Position numbers and translations under genes: made by a program. From the NCBI RefSeq assembly GCF_000382145.1, contig NZ_KB907638.1:1-64000 (forward strand): 64,000 nt of DNA, written 5' to 3'. Source of the stretch: Psychrobacter lutiphocae DSM 21542. GTDB taxonomy: Bacteria; Pseudomonadota; Gammaproteobacteria; Pseudomonadales; Moraxellaceae. The notes under the pieces were generated by a model. It saw only the letters and a program-made list of their open reading frames with translations. It made no database searches and was not told where the DNA came from. The first letter of the stretch is position 1. Every line of letters begins with the position of its first letter. This document shows, in pieces, positions 54,923 to 64,000 of the stretch.

Positions 54923-56683
54923 ATGTCTGTGTTAACCCCAAAACCAAATACCACAATCGCCTTCACTGATGGTGCCTGTAAAGGTAATCCAGGTCCTGGT
55001 GGCTGGGGTGCATTTTTGGTGATGAGCGACGGTCAGCAGATTGAACACTTTGGCGGAGATGCCCATACCACCAATAATCAGATGGAACTGATGGGCGCTA
55101 TTGTGGCGCTTGAAAAAAGCCCACATGATCAAAAACTAGAAATATGGACTGATTCAAGTTATGTCAAAAATGGAATTACCCAATGGATTGATAACTGGAA
55201 GAAAAAAGGCTGGAAAACATCCGCCAATAAACCAGTTAAAAATCAACAGCTTTGGCAACGCTTGGATGCACTGCAACAAGATCGTGATGTCAGCTGGCAC
55301 TGGGTAAAAGGTCATGCCGGCCATGAAGGTAATGAAAGAGCAGATGAGTTGGCTAATCGAGGAATTTTGTCCTCATCTGAAACATTGCCCTCCTCTGACA
55401 CACTGACCTCCTCTGATGCACTGCCTTACTCTGAAGCAGAAAATGAGCAACCGTCAGCTGCTAAAAAAAAACTAAATAGTAGCAACCCGCCAGACGATGC
55501 AGACTGGCTGCTAGATGATCCACTTGGCTTTAATGATGACTTTATCGATGCCGACCTAGTTGATGCCGACATAGAAGAAACTGACGCTTTAGATGAGACA
55601 AGCCCTCTAAATATAGCAGACGATATGGTTGATTTTAATGACATACATGATAACACCAGCGCAATGAATCAAAATACAAATAACCAAGATACGCCTGTCT
55701 TTGAAAATAATGTGCCGCCACTGGAAACTGTCGGTGCAGAAGTTGACAACGCCCACTCTCAGTTTGCAAGCGGCATGAGCAACGAAGTGGTCGAAAAGGT
55801 TGAGTTTGACGGTGATACCAGCCGTGCCAACCCACATTTTAAGCCGTTATTGCCCGATCCCATCCATCGCGGTGAGTCAGGTCGTCAGCTTATTATGGAT
55901 ACCGAAACCACAGGTCTGGATGCGCTTAAAGGCGATCGCATCATTGAGGTGGGTATTATTGAATTGGTAGATCGCAAATTTACCGGCGAAAAACTCCACG
56001 TCTATATCAATCCGCAACGAGGTATGGACGAAGAAGTTATCAGAGTTCACGGTATCTCCGAAGCATTCTTGGCAGACAAACCCACTTTTGATAAAGTAGC
56101 ACAAAAGCTATATGACTTCATGCTAGGTGCAGAAGTCATCGCTCACAACGCACCCTTTGATATCAGCTTCTTATCAATGGAATTTGATAAAGTTGGGCTA
56201 ACTGACTTTGCTGAGAAGATTCGAGTTACTGACTCGTTAGTGCTTGCCAAACAGCAGTATCCTGGCCAAAAAAACACCTTGGATGCCTTGGTACGCCGAT
56301 TAAACGTTGGTAAGATGGATCGTACGTTCCACGGCGCTTTACTTGACTCTGAGATTTTAGCAGAAGTTTATTTGGCGATGACAGGTGGTCAGGTTGCGCT
56401 TGCCATTGATGAAGATATTCAAACCAAGGGCGCTGGCTCTCATGCTGATTTTAGCCATCTAGCCGACAAGCTATTAACCGCTACCGCAAACTTTAGTGCG
56501 CATCTAAGCTGGGTGGCAAAATTGATAAAAAAACATCCAGATTTGGCAAAAACTCAAGGCGTAACCTGCTTTTATCACGTTACAGATACTCAAACTGTGC
56601 CCAATCTACTACTACAAAAGCCAGCTTTTGGTCAACATCAGGCCGCCAATACATTAGCAAACTATCTGTATCTAGCCAGTTAA
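54923..56683 (+). CDS. rnhA-dnaQ: Ribonuclease HI / DNA polymerase III epsilon (DnaQ) fusion protein
   Basis: A single 586-residue frame joins two replication enzymes. Residues 10-148 are RNase HI, with the four acidic catalytic residues D16 (FTDGACKG), E55 (MELMG), D77 (WTDSSY) and D141 (ERADELA) and H131. Residues about 150-320 are an acidic, Ser/Asp-rich linker that begins with SSD.L. repeats. Residues 321-490 are the DnaQ 3'-5' exonuclease with ExoI DTETTGLD (D326, E328), Exo[11 protein letters not shown] (D413) and ExoIII H470/D475. A C-terminal segment of about 95 residues, where epsilon binds alpha, follows. rnhA and dnaQ are separate neighbours in E. coli; fusion is known in relatives such as Acinetobacter. 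Confidence 0.94.
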   Translation: MSVLTPKPNTTIAFTDGACKGNPGPGGWGAFLVMSDGQQIEHFGGDAHTTNNQMELMGAIVALEKSPHDQKLEIWTDSSYVKNGITQWIDNWKKKGWKTSANKPVKNQQLWQRLDALQQDRDVSWHWVKGHAGHEGNERADELANRGILSSSETLPSSDTLTSSDALPYSEAENEQPSAAKKKLNSSNPPDDADWLLDDPLGFNDDFIDADLVDADIEETDALDETSPLNIADDMVDFNDIHDNTSAMNQNTNNQDTPVFENNVPPLETVGAEVDNAHSQFASGMSNEVVEKVEFDGDTSRANPHFKPLLPDPIHRGESGRQLIMDTETTGLDALKGDRIIEVGIIELVDRKFTGEKLHVYINPQRGMDEEVIRVHGISEAFLADKPTFDKVAQKLYDFMLGAEVIAHNAPFDISFLSMEFDKVGLTDFAEKIRVTDSLVLAKQQYPGQKNTLDALVRRLNVGKMDRTFHGALLDSEILAEVYLAMTGGQVALAIDEDIQTKGAGSHADFSHLADKLLTATANFSAHLSWVAKLIKKHPDLAKTQGVTCFYHVTDTQTVPNLLLQKPAFGQHQAANTLANYLYLAS

Positions 56684-56753
56684 TGATAGCAACCGTTAAT
56701 AATAGCAACAGTTAACTCAGATATAATGAACTTATTTATCAATCGGTAACTTT

Positions 56754-58553
56754 ATGACAGCAGCAACCTCGCAAGTAGTCACTCAAGCCTTCAGTGTTAC
56801 AAATTTTGATCTTAACGCTTTGCATCTACTGCGTTCTGAAATAAAAACCATCCTAAAAAATGCTGAGAAAAATCTGACTGAGTTTTATGATAACCCTGAA
56901 CAAGCACCTTTATTACTTAACTCTATTGCCATGCTCAATCAGTTGGCCGCTGTGTTCAGATTGATCCAATTATCAGGTGCCTGTGAGTTAACCGAGGGCG
57001 TTGCAAACGCTATGCAGCAACTATATCAACATGCAGAGCAAAAAAGCGAATCCCTTATTTTATCTGTATCACAAGCGGTAATAATTTTAGCACGTTACAT
57101 TGAGTTTGTTCTATTACAACAGACGGTAGAGCCAAGCTTATTATTACCGACAATTAACCAACTACGCCAGCTAACAGGACAAACATTGCTGTCTAAGCAA
57201 GATCTGCTATCAACAGATTTTCATCAAATAACCTTGGCCAACCCAGCCAGAAACTTTCAACCGCTATCTGAGCTTAATTTAGACTTGTCCGTGCTTACCA
57301 CAGCCTACCGCTCAGGGCTTGCAGTGGCTTTAGCAGCTTCCGATAATAAGCCACTCACAGAGACCCAAAAGCAGCAGCTCAATGCCATGTACCAAGTCTG
57401 TCATTTGATTGCCAGTCATACGGACAGTTTGTTTTGGCAAGCAGCGCAAACGGCAACCAAAGACATAGTGACACAGCTGCCACTGACCGATGCACAAAAA
57501 CGTATTTTTATCTTTTTAGATCAGCAGTTCCACAGTTATCTGCCCGCTGATGACAGCCGTTTTGCCGACTTGGTAAGCTATGCCTGCTCACAACAAAATG
57601 AGCTGGCTGCCAAGTTAAAACAGCAACTACAAAGCAATCAGCTAGACACTGAGCAGCTAAAAGAGTTTGCCCGCTTTATAATAGGTCCAGACCAAGCTAT
57701 CGCAACCCAGCTCAATGAGCTGTTGCAGCAGGAAGTGGATACCATTAAAGCGCAGATTCATGAGCTGGTGACTGAAAGCACGCCCAGTGATGATTCAATC
57801 GCACCTGAAGTAATGGCTGAATTACGCTATGAGCCAGTTAGTCAGCAGTTATCCGCACTGGCCTCTCGCTTCCGGCTGCTACAAATGCCGCAAGTCAGTG
57901 AGCGCTTACAGCAGTGTGCTGAACAGTTACTCCACTGGCAACACCCAACTGATGCCGATTTGGATAAACTGTTGGCTGATCTGATGCTGGCTGAGAATGC
58001 AGCCATTACTCTTTCTAAGTCGCATACGCCAGGCGCACAAGCGTGGCAATTAAATAATCCAGATATTTCTATTTATCAGTTAGAATCTGCATATCGGCAG
58101 TTAACCAAAGCGTGTCGTCATATATTACTGCGCTTAGAACGTAGTATCAGTGATTATTTAGATCCTATTAATCCAGCACATTTTGACGCCAAGACTGATG
58201 ACGCTGCCATCAGTAATGAATCAGCGGCAACCACCGAGCACTATCCAGATGAGATGCTGCACCACATCCCTGAGACCTTGCAGCAAATTGCAGGAGCGAT
58301 TCGCTTTTTGGATTTAACGGATGCTGCCACTATCTTAAATAACTTAGCCTTATATCTGGATAACACTTTTTATCGGCAAGGCAAAACCCTTATCAAACGT
58401 GACGCCAAAAGCTATGCCCAGTTTGCCAAAGTTGCCGATGTCTTATTGGCTGTAGACCATCAGCTTAGCTCACGTGAGCAGCAACATCCACTGGACAAAC
58501 ATGCGTTACAAGTAGGCAATACCAGTCTATATCAACTGATCTCTGTTGCCTAA
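56754..58553 (+). CDS. fimL: FimL-like protein (ChpA N-terminal homologue)
   Basis: A 599-residue soluble helical protein. Its pattern resembles FimL and the N-terminal Hpt-like part of ChpA: LHLLRSEIKTILKNAEKNLTEFYDNPEQAPLL, LNQLAAVFRLIQLSGACELTEGV and, late, LHHIPETLQQIAGAIRFLDLTDAATILNNLALYLD. FimL lacks phosphoacceptor histidines and in Pseudomonas aeruginosa regulates type IV pilus function and cAMP. There is no pilus gene next to it here. It lies 70 bases after the RNase HI-DnaQ gene. The assignment rests on pattern and length (FimL about 560) rather than a motif. Confidence 0.55.
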   Translation: MTAATSQVVTQAFSVTNFDLNALHLLRSEIKTILKNAEKNLTEFYDNPEQAPLLLNSIAMLNQLAAVFRLIQLSGACELTEGVANAMQQLYQHAEQKSESLILSVSQAVIILARYIEFVLLQQTVEPSLLLPTINQLRQLTGQTLLSKQDLLSTDFHQITLANPARNFQPLSELNLDLSVLTTAYRSGLAVALAASDNKPLTETQKQQLNAMYQVCHLIASHTDSLFWQAAQTATKDIVTQLPLTDAQKRIFIFLDQQFHSYLPADDSRFADLVSYACSQQNELAAKLKQQLQSNQLDTEQLKEFARFIIGPDQAIATQLNELLQQEVDTIKAQIHELVTESTPSDDSIAPEVMAELRYEPVSQQLSALASRFRLLQMPQVSERLQQCAEQLLHWQHPTDADLDKLLADLMLAENAAITLSKSHTPGAQAWQLNNPDISIYQLESAYRQLTKACRHILLRLERSISDYLDPINPAHFDAKTDDAAISNESAATTEHYPDEMLHHIPETLQQIAGAIRFLDLTDAATILNNLALYLDNTFYRQGKTLIKRDAKSYAQFAKVADVLLAVDHQLSSREQQHPLDKHALQVGNTSLYQLISVA

Positions 58554-58681
58554 TACTGGTCTACTGCCTTATACAAGCTGATATTAACTGAGCAATAACC
58601 AGTGGTCATCACTGGTTAGGGTAATAAGGATATCAGCAGCAAGCGTTAAATTCTATCAACTTAGCCACATGTGAGGTTTTA

Positions 58682-59506
58682 GTGACTACCGAACGATTAA
58701 ACGACCTACCTATTTTATTTAATCGCCTGCATTTACAAAGCCTTAGCCCACAGCAGCAACAACAAGTTGCTGCTGTTGATGCCTGCCTGCCACAAACTCA
58801 ATGCGGCCTGTGTGATCATCCTGAAGGCTGTTTGCCATACGCAGTGTCTATCGTGGTAGAAGAAGAACCTCACAACAAATGTGTGCCTGGTGGACAGCCC
58901 GTAAGCGATGCTATTGCTAAAATCATGGCACGTGATCCATTAAGTGCACGCCCTTCAACTTGGCCAGTAGATCCCAACACGCAACGTCCGACTGAGGTAC
59001 GAGCAGTGATACGTGAAGATGATTGTATTGGCTGTACTAAATGTATTCCAGCCTGCCCAGTCGATGCCATCGTCGGTACTGGCAAGCACATGCACACCAT
59101 CATTTCTGATCTATGTACTGGCTGTGAGCTGTGCTTACCGCCCTGTCCTGTGGACTGTATCGATCTGGTTCAAGTTCCTCGCTCAGTTGCGTTAGAAACG
59201 GCTGAATATAGAGCCAAAGAACAAGCACATCTACGTGGACGCTATCACACTCACCTCAATCGAGTGGCGCAACAAGTAGCAGATAAAAGCAATACAAAAC
59301 CAGTAACCAGTATGGTTGAAACCCTACTTGACAATGCCTCACATCAAAATATAAACATTGATGCGAAAACCGCAAAAAATACCATCGCAGCTGCCAAAAT
59401 CCGTACAAAAATCAAAAAACTAGAAAGGCAGCTTAGCATACGTCAAAATGACAACAAGCAGGCTGAACTAGCCGATTTAAAACAACAGCTTGCACAATTA
59501 AATTAA
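58682..59506 (+). CDS. rnfB: RnfB-like 4Fe-4S ferredoxin protein (orphan)
   Basis: A 274-residue iron-sulfur protein starting with GTG. It has the RnfB Fe-S domain (VDACLPQTQCGLCDHPEGC) and two 4Fe-4S ferredoxin motifs, CIGCTKCIPACP and CTGCELCLPPCP. The N-terminal membrane helix of RnfB is missing; the protein opens with a soluble segment. The C-terminal ~90 residues are a Lys/Gln-rich helical tail. In E. coli the rnf/rsx genes rsxABCDGE precede nth; here only the B-like gene remains beside nth, so it may act as a soluble electron carrier. Confidence 0.88.
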   Translation: MTTERLNDLPILFNRLHLQSLSPQQQQQVAAVDACLPQTQCGLCDHPEGCLPYAVSIVVEEEPHNKCVPGGQPVSDAIAKIMARDPLSARPSTWPVDPNTQRPTEVRAVIREDDCIGCTKCIPACPVDAIVGTGKHMHTIISDLCTGCELCLPPCPVDCIDLVQVPRSVALETAEYRAKEQAHLRGRYHTHLNRVAQQVADKSNTKPVTSMVETLLDNASHQNINIDAKTAKNTIAAAKIRTKIKKLERQLSIRQNDNKQAELADLKQQLAQLN

Positions 59507-59617
59507 ACAAAAGCACCGCATTTAAGCCAAGCAAAATACCGCCTTGAGCAGTTCGCTGACAACAGTTACTGCCAACCGTTAAATTTGTTAACTTGCTAGG
59601 AATAATAACGACATACC

Positions 59618-60313
59618 ATGAGCAAACTTGTTAAGCACAAAACCGCAGATACCCCACCATCCAGACGTTTGCCCAACCGTAATGTGATGGTTTTTTTTGA
59701 CAAGCTGGCCGCTACCATCGACGAGCCAGTGACTGAGCTTGAATATAGCAGTAACTTTGAGCTGCTCATTGCCGTCATCTTATCAGCACAGGCGACAGAC
59801 ATCAGTGTCAATATCGCCACTCGCAAGCTTTTTGCCGTTGCCAACACCCCTGAAGCTATCTATGCGCTTGGCGAGGATGGCTTAAAAGAGTACATCAAGA
59901 CCATTGGCTTATTTAACTCTAAAGCTAAAAATGTGATTAAAACCTGTAAAGACTTGATTGATAAACATAACAGCCAAGTACCAGATAACCGTAAAGATTT
60001 GGAAGCCTTAGCTGGCGTTGGTCGCAAAACTGCTAACGTGGTCTTGAATACGGCCTTCGGACACCCCACTATGGCAGTAGATACCCACATTTTTCGAGTA
60101 AGCAATCGTACTGGATTAGCAACTGGTAGAACCGTATTGGCAGTTGAAAAAAAGCTACTTGAACGTGTTCCAGAAAAGTATATCTTGGATGCGCATCACT
60201 ACCTTATCTTACATGGGCGTTATACTTGCCAAGCACGCACGCCAAAATGCGGCGAATGCCCAGTCTATGAAGAGTGCATGTTTAAGGACAAACAAAAGTT
60301 TGCCGAGCTATAA
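59618..60313 (+). CDS. nth: Endonuclease III (DNA glycosylase/AP lyase)
   Basis: A 231-residue base-excision repair enzyme that removes oxidised pyrimidines. The helix-hairpin-helix LAGVGRKTANVVLN contains the catalytic Lys; AVDTHIFR contains the catalytic Asp. The 4Fe-4S cluster cysteines are in TCQARTPKCGECPVYEEC with the C-x6-C-x2-C-x5-C spacing. It follows the rnfB-like gene by 112 bases. The C-terminus extends by about 10 residues past the last cysteine. Confidence 0.96.
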   Translation: MSKLVKHKTADTPPSRRLPNRNVMVFFDKLAATIDEPVTELEYSSNFELLIAVILSAQATDISVNIATRKLFAVANTPEAIYALGEDGLKEYIKTIGLFNSKAKNVIKTCKDLIDKHNSQVPDNRKDLEALAGVGRKTANVVLNTAFGHPTMAVDTHIFRVSNRTGLATGRTVLAVEKKLLERVPEKYILDAHHYLILHGRYTCQARTPKCGECPVYEECMFKDKQKFAEL

Positions 60314-60405
60314 CCTTAACACCTTATCGCTAATCCTTGTCTCAGACCTATCAAATTATAGTATTTGCCTATAATAGAAGTACTATCACGCTATAACAGA
60401 TAACG

Positions 60406-60551
60406 ATAAATAGACACAGGGCAAACGCAATATTCTAAAAAATATTAATATTATCAACAAGTTACAGCAAGTAGAGTTGAAAGCTTAAATTTATAACTAT
60501 TTGTTTTTAAAAGGAATATATTAAAGTATGCGTTTGCCCTATAAATAGACA
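60406..60551. mobile_element. Small MITE-like insertion with target-site duplication
   Basis: Inverted ends AGGGCAAACGCA (60418-60429) and TGCGTTTGCCCT (60529-60540) are a perfect 12-bp match. Directly outside are identical 11-base direct repeats, ATAAATAGACA (60406-60416 and 60541-60551), as expected for a target-site duplication; one extra C lies at 60417. The roughly 124-bp interior is AT-rich and non-coding. It occupies the nth-metK spacer (60314-60726), which holds nothing else recognisable. Confidence 0.82.
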
Positions 60552-60726
60552 TAAGATGAAACATATTAACCCTGAGCATACGCTTGCTTGCTAGAGTTTT
60601 AGCGCCATTCAGGGTAAAATAGGCACATTTAACGCCCCCATTACTCAGTAACACAAATTATAAAACTTCAAGATTATCAAAATCTTAACTTCTACCCTAA
60701 ATACTGACTATAAGTGATTCCTAATT

Positions 60727-61893
60727 ATGCATAACTACCAACTTTTTACTTCAGAATCTGTAAGTGAAGGTCATCCAGATAAAATGGCTGACCAAATATC
60801 AGACGCCATACTTGATGCCATCATGAAAGAAGATCTTCACGCCCGCGTTGCCTGCGAAACCTTAGTCAAAACAGGTGCGGTAGTGTTGGCAGGTGAAATC
60901 TCAACCACTGCCAATGTCGACATTGAGCGCATCGTTCGTGATACCGTTAAGGGCATCGGCTATCACCACTCAGACCTTGGCTTTGACGGTGAGACATGTG
61001 CCGTTATCAATATGATTGGCAAACAATCGCCAGAGATTGCCCAAGGTGTCGATCGCAACAACCCAGAAGAGCAAGGTGCAGGTGACCAAGGCCTAATGTT
61101 TGGCTACGCCAGCAACGAAACTGAAGTCTTAATGCCTGCTCCTATCGAGTTCGCTCACCGCTTAATGGAACGTCAATCTGAACTGCGCCGTGCTGGCAGC
61201 CTACCTTGGTTGCGCCCTGACGCCAAAGCTCAGGTTACCTTAAAATATGCCAATGGTGTCCCATCAGCTATTGATGCCGTGGTCTTATCTACTCAGCATG
61301 ATCCAAGCATCTCACAAACCGACCTAAAAGAAGCTGTGATGGAAGAGATTATTAAACACGTACTGCCAACTCACCTACTACACAAAGACACCCGTTACCA
61401 TATCAACCCTACTGGCAAGTTTGTCATTGGTGGACCCGTCGGTGATGCAGGCTTAACAGGTCGTAAAATCATTGTCGATACTTATGGTGGTATGGCACGT
61501 CATGGTGGCGGTGCTTTTAGTGGAAAAGACCCCTCAAAAGTTGACCGCAGTGCCGCTTATGCAGGCCGCTATGTTGCCAAAAACTTAGTCGCTGCTGGTC
61601 TTGCTGAACGCTGTGAGGTCCAAATCAGTTATGCGATTGGCGTGGCAGAACCGACTTCTATCTCAGTTAATACCTTTGGTACTGCAAAAGTTAGTAACGA
61701 AGTTATCATTGATCTGATCCGTACTCACTTTGACCTACGTCCATATGGTATTACCAATATGCTGAATCTGTTACAGCCTATGTATCAGCAAACCGCAACC
61801 TTCGGTCACTTCGGTCGCCCTGGCTCTGACACTGCCTTTACTTGGGAAAAAACCGACAAAGCTGAGCTACTAAGAGCCGACGCCAGCCTTTAA
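60727..61893 (+). CDS. metK: S-adenosylmethionine synthetase
   Basis: Makes SAM from methionine and ATP. 388 residues (E. coli 384). The start [27 protein letters not shown] is diagnostic; [12 protein letters not shown] is the ATP-binding motif and [16 protein letters not shown] is the phosphate-binding GGGAFSGKD signature. Together with ahcY and metF in this window it covers the methyl cycle. It stands 35 bases before a DUF3144 gene, likely in one operon. No SAM riboswitch is apparent upstream. Confidence 0.98.
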   Translation: MHNYQLFTSESVSEGHPDKMADQISDAILDAIMKEDLHARVACETLVKTGAVVLAGEISTTANVDIERIVRDTVKGIGYHHSDLGFDGETCAVINMIGKQSPEIAQGVDRNNPEEQGAGDQGLMFGYASNETEVLMPAPIEFAHRLMERQSELRRAGSLPWLRPDAKAQVTLKYANGVPSAIDAVVLSTQHDPSISQTDLKEAVMEEIIKHVLPTHLLHKDTRYHINPTGKFVIGGPVGDAGLTGRKIIVDTYGGMARHGGGAFSGKDPSKVDRSAAYAGRYVAKNLVAAGLAERCEVQISYAIGVAEPTSISVNTFGTAKVSNEVIIDLIRTHFDLRPYGITNMLNLLQPMYQQTATFGHFGRPGSDTAFTWEKTDKAELLRADASL

Positions 61894-61928
61894 TCCACAC
61901 CTTACCCCTTAACAGATAAGACAAGACT

Positions 61929-62276
61929 ATGACTGATAAAACCAACAATCAAAATGCAGCAGAAAACCAAAAACCGCTATCACAAGACATCGAAGCCTTT
62001 TACAAGCGTGCCGATGCCATTATTGAGCTGGCCAACAGCCAATTAAGCCCACAGTCACATTCTGGGCAAGTTGGCGCCTCATTATTGTACGCCGCAGCCC
62101 GCTACACCGCCTCTGTCGCCTCTATCGGCTTCGTTAAAGGCAGTGACTTGGCAAAAGAAAAAGAAGACATCATCGAGTTTTATGCCAAACAATATCGTCA
62201 AATGCTAAGTGATAACTTAGATGATTATGCTGAAAACTTTGATAAATATGTTCAAATTAATACCGACAAAGACTAG
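61929..62276 (+). CDS. DUF3144 family protein
   Basis: A 115-residue cytosolic protein. The family pattern is visible: IEAFYKRADAIIELANSQL, VGASLLYAAARYTASVAS and FYAKQYRQMLSDNLDDYAENF. Helical throughout, with an Asn/Gln-rich N-terminal tail. Function unknown; small size and position after metK suggest co-transcription. Followed by a strong terminator. Confidence 0.85.
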   Translation: MTDKTNNQNAAENQKPLSQDIEAFYKRADAIIELANSQLSPQSHSGQVGASLLYAAARYTASVASIGFVKGSDLAKEKEDIIEFYAKQYRQMLSDNLDDYAENFDKYVQINTDKD

Positions 62277-62321
62277 TTTTTGTTTACGTTGAGGATTAAT
62301 AGCCTAACCTGTTAATCCAAT

Positions 62322-62357
62322 AAAAAAGCAGGAAGCCTTAGTGTTCCTGCTTTTTTT
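62322..62357 (+). terminator. Terminator of metK-DUF3144
   Basis: A-run, AGCAGGAA/TTCCTGCT stem with a 9-base loop and T7 tail. Confidence 0.92.
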
Positions 62358-62414
62358 GTTTTTATCATTTTTGTTTTTATTGTTTATTTGGCACAGATTG
62401 CCGTAGAACCCTAT

Positions 62415-62446
62415 AAAAAAAGCCAGCTGAGCAGCTGGCTTTTTTA
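62415..62446 (-). terminator. Terminator of the second BCCT gene
   Basis: AAAAAAGCCAGCT/AGCTGGCTTTTTT stem with a 4-base loop; works in both directions, but its position fits the minus-strand gene. Confidence 0.88.
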
Positions 62447-62488
62447 TTGGCTTTATTAAATTATTAACCTTTGTTAGAGGCTTGAAGG

Positions 62489-64000
62489 TTACTCACCAGA
62501 GGCAATCTTTGGTGGTCCTTTTAACAACTCTTCATCAACAAACTCATCAGCAGTATTATGCTCAGCAGACTCTTCGGTAATGAACCACTGCTGGGCACGA
62601 TATAAGATAAGTCGGTCACGGCTCAAGCCACGCATTAAAGAATACATCATTACCAAGACCACAATGGCAAACGGAAAGCCTGCTACAATCGCCGCCGCTT
62701 GCAACGCACCAAGACCACCAGCAGCCAACAAAATAGCCGCAACTAGCCCTTGGGTGACTGCCCAAAATAGACGTTGAATTTTAGGTGGATTAGTATCGCC
62801 ACCTGAGGTCAACATATCAATTACAAAACTGGCCGAGTCCGATGAGGTAACAAACCACAATACAATCATGATAACGATAAGTAAAGTAGTGGCTTGGGTG
62901 AAGGGATAAAACTCCATCAATTTAAAAATGGCGTTGCCATAATCATTTTGTACCACTTCGATAAAGCCTGGGCTAACTCCTTCTAGCGCGCCTTGTAGCT
63001 CCATATCTACTGCCACTCCACCAAAGGTGGTAAACCAGAAGAATAAAATCGCCATAGGCACAAATAAGACACCCAATAAAAACTCACGGATGGTACGGCC
63101 TCGACTAATACGGGCGATAAATACACCAACAAAGGGTGACCAGCTGACCCACCATGCCCAATAGAAAATGGTCCAAGATGACTGCCAATCTGTCTTGCTG
63201 TATGCTTCATTCCAAAATGACATTGGTATGATATTATGAATATAGTTGCCAATATTTTCGACAAAACTATCCATAATATACTGGGTTGGGCCCAATATAA
63301 ATGCAAACGCCAATAAGACGAAAGTTAACAAAATATTAAGATCACTGAGGCGTTTAATACCTTTATCTAACCCCATCATTAACGAACCACAGGCCAATAA
63401 AGTAATAAATGCAATCAACACAACTTGTACTGAGATATTGTTAGCCAGTCCAAATAAGCCTTCCAGACCTGAGTTAATCTGCAATACACCCAAGCCTAAG
63501 GTAGTCACCACCCCAAACATGGTGCCAAATACGGCCAATACATCAACTGTATGACCCCAGCCACCATTAATTTTTTTACCTAGAATCGGATATAACGCAG
63601 ATCGAATAGCAAGGGGCAGACCACGACGAAAATGGAAATACGCCAAGGCTAATGCCACAAAAGCATACATCGCCCAAGCATGAATGCCATAGTGTAAAAA
63701 GGAGATATTCATCGCCTGCTTAGCAGCTTCAACTGTCTCTTTGTCACCCATAGGTGGCGCCATAAAGTGATACACTGGCTCAGCAGTACCCCAATACATG
63801 ATACCAATACCGATACCTGCAGAGAACAGCATACCAATCCAAGACAGTAGATTGTATTCTGGTGTTTCGGTTTGATGCCCTAAACGAATGTCGCCATAGC
63901 GACTAAAAATTAAATACAAACAAATAAAGACGGCGGCGTTCATCACCACGATAAACAACCAACCAAATCTGTGGGTGATCAAGCTTTGTGCTTCAGTAAA
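62489..64000 (-). CDS. BCCT family transporter, N-terminus cut by window edge
   Basis: The frame stays open to base 64000 (FTEAQS precedes the TTG at 63982), so the true start is outside; 504 residues are visible and probably the first 15-40 are missing. Signatures: PEYNLLSWIGMLFSAGIGIGIMYWGTAEPV and FYWAWWVSWSPFVGVFIARISRGRTIREF, with the classic W.G.AEP end of the GIG motif, which the first BCCT protein here lacks. That suggests a betaine or choline carrier. The C-terminal tail is acidic and about 45 residues long, compatible with osmosensing. Unlike the gene at 26027, no microprotein follows it. Confidence 0.93.
   Translation of the reverse strand, partial: FTEAQSLITHRFGWLFIVVMNAAVFICLYLIFSRYGDIRLGHQTETPEYNLLSWIGMLFSAGIGIGIMYWGTAEPVYHFMAPPMGDKETVEAAKQAMNISFLHYGIHAWAMYAFVALALAYFHFRRGLPLAIRSALYPILGKKINGGWGHTVDVLAVFGTMFGVVTTLGLGVLQINSGLEGLFGLANNISVQVVLIAFITLLACGSLMMGLDKGIKRLSDLNILLTFVLLAFAFILGPTQYIMDSFVENIGNYIHNIIPMSFWNEAYSKTDWQSSWTIFYWAWWVSWSPFVGVFIARISRGRTIREFLLGVLFVPMAILFFWFTTFGGVAVDMELQGALEGVSPGFIEVVQNDYGNAIFKLMEFYPFTQATTLLIVIMIVLWFVTSSDSASFVIDMLTSGGDTNPPKIQRLFWAVTQGLVAAILLAAGGLGALQAAAIVAGFPFAIVVLVMMYSLMRGLSRDRLILYRAQQWFITEESAEHNTADEFVDEELLKGPPKIASGE

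Noticed and set aside
60314-60726. SAM riboswitch upstream of metK
   Set aside because: No SAM-I, SAM-II or SAM-V core could be recognised; the structure there is explained by the inverted-repeat insertion.

Overview
The window looks like a chromosomal segment of a gammaproteobacterium in the Moraxellaceae, most likely Psychrobacter or a close relative. This is inferred from gene content and style, not from an rRNA. The DNA is AT-rich, core genes are interrupted by long AT-rich spacers, RNase HI and the DnaQ proofreading subunit form one polypeptide, and FimL-like, Gcr-like and DmdC-type acyl-CoA dehydrogenase genes are all present. I saw no rRNA, tRNA, CRISPR array or prophage. Almost everything is housekeeping or transport. 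The accessory content is a cut-off IS4-type transposase at the left edge and several families of short non-coding dispersed repeats.

Layout. 0-5.8 kb: transposase fragment, pepN, an unassigned gene, a lone pal and a phosphopantetheinyl transferase. 5.9-9.6 kb: the methyl cycle block ahcY-metF plus rsmE. ahcY is preceded by a sequence that folds as an S-adenosylhomocysteine (SAH) riboswitch, with P1, P2, P4 and pseudoknot pairings all present. 9.8-17.4 kb: two paralogous ~600-residue acyl-CoA dehydrogenases, a Gcr-type membrane protein and an SDR oxidoreductase. 17.6-21 kb, minus strand: pdxA-ksgA-apaH without apaG. 21.7-25.2 kb: dnaB, a threonine aldolase and an enoyl-CoA hydratase. 25.4-27.7 kb: a PACE efflux protein and a BCCT transporter whose stop codon overlaps the start of an unannotated 43-residue membrane microprotein. 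28-32.5 kb: acnB and lipA, separated by a 924-base spacer holding an 8-nt tandem repeat and a candidate small RNA. 32.7-36.3 kb, minus strand: a TAXI-type TRAP operon (receptor, DUF1850 protein, fused permease).

36.7-45.5 kb: an alpha/beta hydrolase, dapD, queE, an EmrE-like exporter, a TetR regulator, lolA, rpmA, rplU and ispB. 45.5-46.6 kb: a 1.1-kb spacer with a promoter, 19-nt tandem repeats and a strong terminator but no gene. 46.6-53.2 kb: a complete RND efflux operon (adaptor, pump, outer-membrane factor) with no adjacent regulator. 53.4-60.3 kb: a small membrane protein, a lipoprotein, the RNase HI-DnaQ fusion, a FimL-like protein, an orphan RnfB and nth. 60.7-64 kb: metK, a DUF3144 gene and a second BCCT transporter that runs off the right edge.

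Functional links. ahcY, metF and metK cover SAM synthesis, SAH removal and methyl-group supply, and SAH appears to be sensed by RNA. The acyl-CoA dehydrogenases and enoyl-CoA hydratase give fatty-acid oxidation steps that feed acnB. Two BCCT transporters suggest import of compatible solutes. The most unusual material lies between genes: at least four MITE-like repeat families (104-bp family A with inverted ends; family B with a related core; ~120-bp family C; short family D), plus a single-copy insertion with 12-bp inverted ends flanked by an 11-bp direct repeat.
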